Shown here: positions 6,922 through 10,588 of the stretch, in pieces
How positions within the stretch are numbered: position 1 is the stretch's first letter
Layout of the letters: every line of letters begins with the position of its first letter
Source: Thermodesulfatator sp.
Lineage (GTDB): Bacteria; Desulfobacterota; Thermodesulfobacteria; Thermodesulfobacteriales; Thermodesulfobacteriaceae
DNA: 10,588 bases
Direction: 5' to 3'
Assembly: GCA_027036915.1 (NCBI GenBank)
Contig: JALWCD010000097.1
Span: 1-10,588 of the forward strand
The notes under the pieces: generated by a model
What the model was told of the DNA's origin: nothing
The model's database searches: none
The model's input: the letters and a program-made list of their open reading frames with translations, nothing else
Program-made: the position numbers and the translations under genes

Positions 6922-7604
6922 TTCTGGCCTTTGAGACCTCCGGGGAGACCGGCGGCGTAGCCCTTTACCGGGGGCGTCTTCTCGGAGAAGTCCTCCTTTC
7001 GGGCTCTATCACCTATTCCCGCAGGCTTCTGCCGGCGGTAGAATTTCTCCTCCGGAATCTGGGGCTTGAGCTTGCGGCGGTGGAGGTACTGGCCGTCTCT
7101 TTAGGGCCGGGAAGTTTCACCGGGTTGCGCATAGGCCTGGCCACGGTCAAAGGGCTGGCCCTGAGCCTGGGCAAACCGGTGGTGGCCGTGGAAACCCCGG
7201 CGGCGCTTGCGGCCCTGGTCCCGGAATCCCCCTATCCCATCTGTCCGGTGCTCGATGCCCGAAGGGGAGAGGTCTTCGCCGCCCTCTATAGGTTCGATCA
7301 GGATGGTCTCAGGTCCCTCCTCTCTCCCACGGTCCTTACCCCGGAAGCCCTCTGTGCGAGACTTTCCGGCCCCACGGTCTTTCTGGGAGAGGGCCTGCGG
7401 CTCTACGGGGAGTTCTTCCGTAAGCGACTCGGGAAGAACTATCTGGAGGCTCCGGGGCACTTACGGGAGGGACGGGCCTCCGGGGTAGCCTATCTGGCCG
7501 AAAAAAAGGCCCTTTCCGGAGAATTCGCCGACCCGGCCACCCTGGTGCCTTTCTATCTCCGGGCCACGGAGGCCGAAAGAAATCGGGGGTTCTCCGGTGT
7601 TTAG
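6894..7604 (+). CDS. tsaB: tRNA t6A biosynthesis protein TsaB
   Basis: TsaB is the non-catalytic partner of TsaD in the complex that places threonylcarbamoyl on A37 of ANN-decoding tRNAs. The 236-residue protein of the ASKHA fold begins with '[16 protein letters not shown]' at 10-25. It holds the defining '[12 protein letters not shown]' at 70-81, then '[20 protein letters not shown]' at 83-102 and '[13 protein letters not shown]' at 120-132, and ends near '[10 protein letters not shown]' at 219-228. Length fits the family (about 230). The start at ATG 6894 lies 28 nt inside rseP and has no clear Shine-Dalgarno sequence, so it probably depends on translation of rseP. The residues before Leu11 are not conserved and a slightly later non-ATG start is possible. 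No tsaC, tsaD or tsaE is in the window. Confidence 0.95.
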   Translation: MGAQNTSPLILAFETSGETGGVALYRGRLLGEVLLSGSITYSRRLLPAVEFLLRNLGLELAAVEVLAVSLGPGSFTGLRIGLATVKGLALSLGKPVVAVETPAALAALVPESPYPICPVLDARRGEVFAALYRFDQDGLRSLLSPTVLTPEALCARLSGPTVFLGEGLRLYGEFFRKRLGKNYLEAPGHLREGRASGVAYLAEKKALSGEFADPATLVPFYLRATEAERNRGFSGV

Positions 7605-8583
7605 ATTCCTCCTGAGGCGTTCGATCTCCCTCCTCATCACCTTTTTCGGCATCACGGTCCTCAGTTTCGCCGTCATCCACCTGGCCCCGGGGAGCCCGGT
7701 GAGTCCCGTAGCGGAATTCAACCCCAAGTTCACCCCGGAGATGCGGGAACGCCTGCGCCGGGAGTTCGGCCTGGATCAACCCCTTTACAGACAGTATCTC
7801 CGGTGGCTCAAGGGGCTGGTCACCCTGGATCTCGGAAGGTCCTTTGCCCCGGACCGACGACCGGTCTGGGAGAAGATCCGGGAGCGTCTGCCGGTGACCA
7901 TCCTCATCAACGCCCTGGCCCTGGGGCTTATTCTGGTAGTAGGCATTCCGCTGGGGGTGGCTTCGGCCGTGCGGGAGGGAAGCCTCTTCGACCGGGCCAC
8001 CACGGTCCTGGTCTTCCTGGGCTATGCCATGCCGGGCTTCTGGCTGGCCCTGCTCCTGATGCTGCTTTTCGGAGTCAAGCTCGGCTGGCTTCCCATCTCG
8101 GGGCTTCACAGTCTCATGGGCTATGAATCCCTGAGCCCCCTGGGCAAACTCCTCGACTGGGCCAAACACCTCGTCCTTCCGGTCTTCGTGGCGGCCTTCG
8201 GCGGGCTGGCCGGCATCTCGCGTTACATGCGCTATAGCATGCTTGAGGCCCTCTCCCAGGACTACATCCTGACGGCCCGGGCCAAAGGACTTCCCGAACG
8301 TCAGGTACTCTACAAACACGCCCTGCGCAACGCCCTCCTGCCCATCATCACCATCCTGGGACTCTCAGTCCCGGGCCTGGTGGGAGGAAGCGTCATCTTT
8401 GAATCCATCTTTGGTATCCCTGGGGTGGGACAGCTCATGTGGCAGGCGGTCATGGCCCGGGACTATCCGGTCATCATGGGCAACCTGGTGATCGTTTCCG
8501 TTCTGACCCTGCTGGGCAATCTCCTGGCGGATATCGGTTATGCCCTGGCCGACCCCCGAATTCGCCTGGAGGGCCGGCGCTAG
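7597..8583 (+). CDS. ABC transporter permease, dipeptide/oligopeptide/nickel type (DppB-like)
   Basis: This is one of the two membrane subunits of a peptide- or nickel-type ABC importer. The 328-residue protein has the DppB layout. A first membrane span at about 9-29 ends in 'VIHLAPGSP', and a periplasmic stretch follows with '[18 protein letters not shown]' (57-74) and 'DLGRSF'. Five further spans lie near 100-122, 135-160, 190-207, 247-270 and 293-315. The cytoplasmic EAA loop '[20 protein letters not shown]' (223-242), ending 'LRNALLP', docks with the ATPase. The C-terminal '[20 protein letters not shown]' at 272-291 is also typical. It starts with GTG at 7597, overlapping the tsaB end by 8 nt, with GGGGG upstream. 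Substrate cannot be told from a permease. No binding protein or ATPase gene is adjacent. Confidence 0.92.
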   Translation: MFRFLLRRSISLLITFFGITVLSFAVIHLAPGSPVSPVAEFNPKFTPEMRERLRREFGLDQPLYRQYLRWLKGLVTLDLGRSFAPDRRPVWEKIRERLPVTILINALALGLILVVGIPLGVASAVREGSLFDRATTVLVFLGYAMPGFWLALLLMLLFGVKLGWLPISGLHSLMGYESLSPLGKLLDWAKHLVLPVFVAAFGGLAGISRYMRYSMLEALSQDYILTARAKGLPERQVLYKHALRNALLPIITILGLSVPGLVGGSVIFESIFGIPGVGQLMWQAVMARDYPVIMGNLVIVSVLTLLGNLLADIGYALADPRIRLEGRR

Positions 8584-9414
8584 ATGGAGATCTTTCGGCT
8601 ACTCTGGCGTCATCCCTGGGGGCGGTTTTCGCTCCTTTCCACCGGGGCCCTGATCTTCGTGGCCCTGGCAGCCCCCTATCTCACCCCCTACGATCCCCTG
8701 GCCGTGGATGTTCGGCACGTGCTCGAACCCCCTTCCCGGGCCCATCCCTTTGGAACCGATCTCCTGGGCCGGGACGTGCTCTCCCGTATGATCTATGGCA
8801 CCCGGATCTCGCTTGAAGTGGGCGTGGTGGCCGTGGGGCTTTCGCTCCTCCTGGGCACGATCCTGGGGGCTCTGGCGGGCTATTACGGGGGAGTGGTGGA
8901 CACCCTGATCTCCCGGCTCATAGACATCATGCTCTGTTTCCCCACCATCTTTCTGATCCTGGCGGTCATCGCCTATCTTGAACCCTCCATCCTGAACATC
9001 ATGATCGTGATCGGTCTTACCGGCTGGATGGGCGTGGCCCGATTGGTGCGGGCGGAGTTCCTGAGTCTGCGGGAGCGGGAATTCGTGCTCTCCGCCAGAC
9101 TGGCCGGAGCCTCGGACCTCCGGATCATCTTTCGCCATCTTCTGCCGAACGCCCTGCCTCCCATCCTGGTGGCCGCCACCCTGGGCGTGGGAAACGCCAT
9201 CCTGATCGAATCCGCTCTTTCCTTCCTGGGACTGGGCGTCCAGCCCCCTACCCCCTCCTGGGGAAACATGCTCACCGAGGGCAAAACCTGCCTGGAGGTG
9301 GCCTGGTGGCTTTCGGTCTTTCCGGGGCTGGCCATCCTCTTTACCGTGCTCTCCTTCAATCTCCTCGGGGAGACCCTCCAGGAAATCACCAACCCCCGCA
9401 AGCGGGCCCTCTAA
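8584..9414 (+). CDS. ABC transporter permease, dipeptide/oligopeptide/nickel type (DppC-like)
   Basis: This is the second membrane subunit, pairing with the DppB-like protein just upstream. The 276-residue protein shows the family N-terminus with one span (about 16-34), then 'YDPLAVD' and 'HPFGTDLLGRDVLSRMIYGT' at 54-73, which is diagnostic for DppC/OppC. Spans follow near 76-99, 116-133, 137-155, 190-212 and 243-262. The EAA loop is 'EFVLSARLAGASDLRIIFRH' (166-185), ending 'LLPNALP', followed by 'ALSFLGLGVQPPTPSWGNML' at 211-230. The ATG at 8584 directly follows the TAG of the previous gene with no spacer, and no strong ribosome binding site is seen, so reinitiation or coupling is expected. 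It is the last gene of the packed run; 73 nt separate it from hsp20. Confidence 0.92.
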   Translation: MEIFRLLWRHPWGRFSLLSTGALIFVALAAPYLTPYDPLAVDVRHVLEPPSRAHPFGTDLLGRDVLSRMIYGTRISLEVGVVAVGLSLLLGTILGALAGYYGGVVDTLISRLIDIMLCFPTIFLILAVIAYLEPSILNIMIVIGLTGWMGVARLVRAEFLSLREREFVLSARLAGASDLRIIFRHLLPNALPPILVAATLGVGNAILIESALSFLGLGVQPPTPSWGNMLTEGKTCLEVAWWLSVFPGLAILFTVLSFNLLGETLQEITNPRKRAL

Positions 9415-9424
9415 CTCCCTCGGG

Positions 9425-9452
9425 TTGCCCTTCCGGCAGGAATACTTATCTT
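9425..9452 (+). promoter_or_regulatory. Candidate promoter of hsp20
   Basis: TTGCCC (9425-9430) and TATCTT (9447-9452) lie 16 nt apart, each with four of six sigma70 matches, in the only AT-rich part of the gap after dppC. Transcription would begin near 9459 and give a short leader. I see no CIRCE element and no convincing heat-shock sigma32 boxes. The call rests on position and moderate similarity only. Confidence 0.35.
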
Positions 9453-9472
9453 ATGAAGCAGAGAATGAAAGA

Positions 9473-9483
9473 AAGGAGGTGAT
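9473..9483 (+). promoter_or_regulatory. Full-length Shine-Dalgarno sequence of hsp20
   Basis: AAGGAGGTGAT is an 11-base complement to the usual 3' end of bacterial 16S rRNA, with 8 nt between GGAGG and the ATG at 9488. It is the strongest ribosome binding site in the window and decides the start, since the frame is open back to a TTG at 9425. It fits a protein made in large amounts. Confidence 0.85.
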
Positions 9484-9487
9484 AGAT

Positions 9488-9931
9488 ATGGCTGAACTGG
9501 CTGTATGGCGTCCTCTTCAGGAATTAAGACGGGAAATCGACCGTATCTGGGATGAATTCTTTGGTCGGATGCGTCCTCCGGAAAGATGGGAGGGGTTCGA
9601 ATGGGCCCCGGCGGTAGACGTTTCAGAGACCGAGGAGGCCGTGGTGGTAAGGGCGGATGTGCCCGGTCTTGAGCCGGAGAATATCGAGGTCCATCTTTCC
9701 GGAAACACGCTGACCATCAGGGGGGAAAAGAAACAGGAAAAAGAGGAGAAGAAGGAAAATTTTTACCGTGTGGAGCGGGTCTACGGTTCCTTTCTGCGGA
9801 CCATAGAGCTTCCGGCGGAGGTGGAGGCCGATAAGGTGGAGGCCACCTACAAAAACGGCGTGCTAAAGATCGTGCTTCCCAAAAAGGCCGAGGCCAAAGG
9901 CAAGGCCATAAAGATTAAAGTGGAAAAATAA
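9488..9931 (+). CDS. Small heat-shock protein, Hsp20/alpha-crystallin family
   Basis: Small heat-shock proteins hold unfolding proteins in soluble complexes, without ATP, for later refolding. The 147-residue protein has the normal three-part layout. An N-terminal arm (about 1-40) carries 'LRREIDRIWDEFF'. The alpha-crystallin domain (about 40-132) includes 'APAVDVSETEE', 'VRADVPGLEPENIEVHLSGN' and 'TLTIRGEKK', then the family signature 'ATYKNGVLKIVLPKK' at 119-133. The short tail contains the I-x-I oligomer motif, Ile141 and Ile143. A Lys/Glu-rich loop at 81-91 ('KKQEKEEKKEN') is the variable beta5-beta6 region. It appears to be its own transcription unit, with a promoter candidate and a very strong ribosome binding site upstream. 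It converges with the minus-strand genes, its TAA lying at 9929-9931. Confidence 0.95.
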   Translation: MAELAVWRPLQELRREIDRIWDEFFGRMRPPERWEGFEWAPAVDVSETEEAVVVRADVPGLEPENIEVHLSGNTLTIRGEKKQEKEEKKENFYRVERVYGSFLRTIELPAEVEADKVEATYKNGVLKIVLPKKAEAKGKAIKIKVEK

Positions 9932-9945
9932 ACTAAAGCGCGCAG

Positions 9946-9963
9946 GCCTTCCTCATGGAAGGC
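9946..9963. terminator. Stem-loop between convergent genes, possible terminator
   Basis: GCCTTCC (9946-9952), loop TCAT, GGAAGGC (9957-9963) form a perfect 7-bp stem 14 nt after the hsp20 stop. No T-run follows it on the plus strand. On the minus strand it is followed, after about 14 nt, by a T-rich tract within the end of hsp20, so intrinsic termination in either direction would be imperfect. It also lies inside the possible readthrough extension of the tiny zinc-protein gene. Confidence 0.35.
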
Positions 9964-9965
9964 AG

Positions 9966-9984
9966 GGCGTGTTCCCGACACGCC
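9966..9984 (-). promoter_or_regulatory. Stem-loop just after the TGA of the tiny zinc-protein gene, SECIS-like
   Basis: Read on the minus strand, a 7-bp stem GGCGTGT/ACACGCC with loop CGGGA starts 11 nt after the TGA at 9998-9996. The loop begins 18 nt after the TGA and its second base is G. Bacterial SECIS elements, as I recall the published consensus, have a short stem-loop with an apical G in the first two loop bases and 16-37 nt between UGA and loop; the fdhF element of E. coli has the same 11-nt offset. The geometry fits, but such hairpins are easy to find in GC-rich DNA, and it may be part of a terminator. Confidence 0.3.
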
Positions 9985-9995
9985 AGCACGTTGAA

Positions 9996-10136
9996 TCACC
10001 CTTTACGTCCCAGATAGGCCTGCCTGGCCTCGGGAATGGGTTCCCCGCAGATGGCGCAGCGGGGAACCCCGTTCCACTTCTTTTGAGCCTTCCAGAGCTC
10101 TTCGGCCAGTTGTTTGGCCCCTTTAGGTCTTGGCAT
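9996..10136 (-). CDS. Tiny putative zinc-binding protein (46 residues to TGA)
   Basis: I do not recognise a named family. The 46-residue product is basic at its start ('MPRPKGAKQLAEELWKAQKK'), with a helical first half, then the zinc-knuckle-like 'PRCAICGEPIPEARQAYLGR' at 25-44 containing Cys27 and Cys30. The pattern C-x2-C-G-x2-I-P-x2-R resembles the first half of a DksA/TraR zinc finger, but a second pair of ligands is missing before the stop. That pair appears in frame just beyond the TGA. The ATG at 10136 shares one base with the stop of the upstream deacetylase gene (TGATG), and GGAGGT lies about 9 nt before it, so the two are probably co-translated. It is too short to be called by size alone. 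Start context, codon pattern and Cys motif support it. Confidence 0.6.
   Translation of the reverse strand: MPRPKGAKQLAEELWKAQKKWNGVPRCAICGEPIPEARQAYLGRKG
10038..10069. repeat. Perfect 11-bp inverted repeat within the tiny zinc-protein gene
   Basis: GGGTTCCCCGC (10038-10048) and GCGGGGAACCC (10059-10069) are exact inverted copies with a 10-nt loop. An outer GGAA (10033-10036)/TTCC (10072-10075) pairing lengthens the stem past a small internal loop. The arms encode the residues around Cys27 and Cys30. There is no following T-run on either strand. It could be a strong mRNA hairpin, a protein site, or a by-product of coding 'VPRC...CGEP' in GC-rich codons. Confidence 0.6.
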
Positions 10137-10588
10137 CAGGGTCTAACCTCCACCAGTTTTTTGACGGAAACCGGTTTGACCCGCCGCAGGATCTCCCGGC
10201 GATGTTCTTTCAGGAGTCTCAGGGTCTGCGGATGGGGGTGAGCGATAACCACCAGTTTCCGCCTCCGGCGGGCTTCCCTGAACATCCGGTCCAGGCTCTT
10301 TTTGAGATCACGGTAGTCAAGATTATTATCCAGAAAAATATCCCGCTCAGCAAACGGAACTTTCAGCAGTTCAGCCACAAAAGGAGCCACCGTGGCCGGC
10401 GTGGTTCGACTATCCACAAAAAAGAACCCTTTTCTCTTGATTTCCTGCATAACCCAGAGCATTCGCAGAGGATCCTGAGAGAAAAGGGAACCCATGTGCT
10501 GGTTGGCTCCCTCGGCATAAGGCACCCGGGACAGCATCTTTCGGGTCCGTTCGCGGATTTCGTTTTCTCCCATGGTGACCGTAAGGGC
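10136..10588 (-). CDS. YibQ-family divergent polysaccharide deacetylase, C-terminal part (gene runs off the window)
   Basis: The 150 visible residues match the Polysacc_deac_2 (DUF610, YibQ) family, distant relatives of NodB-type deacetylases, usually exported to the periplasm; their substrate is not firmly known. Seen in order are 'ALTVTMGENEI' at the window edge, 'VPYAEGANQHMGSLFSQD' with the family H-M-G-S motif, 'GFFFVDSRTTPATVAPFVAE' with D-S-R-T-T, 'ERDIFLDNNLDYRDLKKSLD', 'LVVIAHPHPQTLRLLKEH' with the H-P-x-P-x-T motif, and a C-terminal 'VKPVSVKKLVE'. The frame is open to the last base, and an internal ATG at 10573 lies inside the conserved fold, so the true start is beyond the window. 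The expected start region and export signal cannot be seen. Its TGA overlaps the ATG of the tiny zinc-protein gene, suggesting an operon. Confidence 0.88.
   Translation of the reverse strand, partial: ALTVTMGENEIRERTRKMLSRVPYAEGANQHMGSLFSQDPLRMLWVMQEIKRKGFFFVDSRTTPATVAPFVAELLKVPFAERDIFLDNNLDYRDLKKSLDRMFREARRRRKLVVIAHPHPQTLRLLKEHRREILRRVKPVSVKKLVEVRP

Larger units (their letters stand above)
9933..9998 (-). other. In-frame continuation past TGA, supplying a CxxH pair (candidate readthrough or selenocysteine extension)
   Basis: After the TGA at 9998-9996 the frame of the tiny zinc protein stays open for 20 codons and ends at TAG 9935-9933, one base from the hsp20 stop. The added residues begin 'FNVLACREHALPS', so Cys53 and His56 (TGA counted as 47) pair with Cys27 and Cys30 as CxxC-x22-CxxH, a usual zinc-site spacing. 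The full product would be 67 residues and would leave no unexplained gap. The TGA could be selenocysteine, another kind of readthrough, or a recent nonsense change (for example from CGA, AGA or TGG). TGA clearly stops pyrH, uppS, rseP and the upstream deacetylase gene, so it is not generally reassigned. Confidence 0.45.

Noticed and set aside
9395..9406. CCCGC-AA-GCGGG hairpin at the end of the second permease gene as an operon terminator
   Set aside because: The loop is too tight, the stem is short and inside the coding sequence, and no T-run follows.
9425..9487. Upstream TTG start for hsp20 at 9425
   Set aside because: It would place the perfect ribosome binding site inside the gene, and the added 21 residues are not part of the Hsp20 pattern. 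The ATG at 9488 is preferred.
9969..10241. 90-codon plus-strand frame after hsp20
   Set aside because: It is antisense to the tiny zinc-protein gene and the deacetylase end, lacks a ribosome binding site and shows no family motif.
1..10588. tRNA or rRNA genes, CRISPR arrays, insertion sequences, phage or defence genes
   Set aside because: I looked on both strands and saw no repeat-spacer pattern, transposase motif, tRNA cloverleaf or rRNA segment. Nearly all sequence is accounted for by conserved genes.

Overview
The window comes from a GC-rich genome of a Gram-negative (diderm) and probably thermophilic bacterium. Evidence for a diderm is an outer-membrane efflux lipoprotein, an RseP-type intramembrane protease and a YibQ-type deacetylase. 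The proteins are rich in Glu, Lys and Arg, poor in Gln and Asn, and many sit at the short end of their families. This fits a Thermodesulfobacteriota-like or related deep thermophilic lineage, but I infer the taxon from style only and hold it weakly.

Layout. Positions 1-271 (minus) hold the 5' end of a NodT/TolC-like efflux lipoprotein gene, read away from the rest. Positions 272-452 are a divergent regulatory region: a promoter with an inverted repeat in its spacer for the efflux gene, and a promoter plus structured leader for rpsB. Positions 453-9414 (plus) hold eleven tightly packed genes with gaps of at most 12 nt and several overlaps: rpsB, tsf, pyrH, frr, uppS, cdsA, dxr, rseP, tsaB and two dipeptide/oligopeptide-type ABC permease genes. 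Positions 9488-9931 are a separate Hsp20 gene with its own promoter candidate and a very strong ribosome binding site. On the minus strand, converging on hsp20, are a partial YibQ-family deacetylase gene (10136-10588) and, overlapping its stop by one base, a tiny zinc-binding protein gene (9996-10136).

How the genes work together. The long operon joins translation (S2, EF-Ts, ribosome recycling factor), pyrimidine nucleotide supply (UMP kinase), isoprenoid and lipid-carrier synthesis (Dxr, UppS), phospholipid precursor synthesis (CdsA), envelope-stress proteolysis (RseP) and tRNA t6A modification (TsaB). This is a well-known conserved growth-linked cluster. The attached permease pair has no ATPase or binding protein in the window.

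The most unusual observation is at the tiny zinc-protein gene. Its frame stops at a TGA after a CxxC pair, but the same frame stays open for 20 more codons and supplies a CxxH pair, completing a CxxC-x22-CxxH pattern. It then ends at a TAG one base from the hsp20 stop. A 7-bp stem-loop starts 11 nt after the TGA, which resembles bacterial SECIS geometry. Selenocysteine insertion, other stop-codon readthrough and a recent nonsense mutation are all possible.
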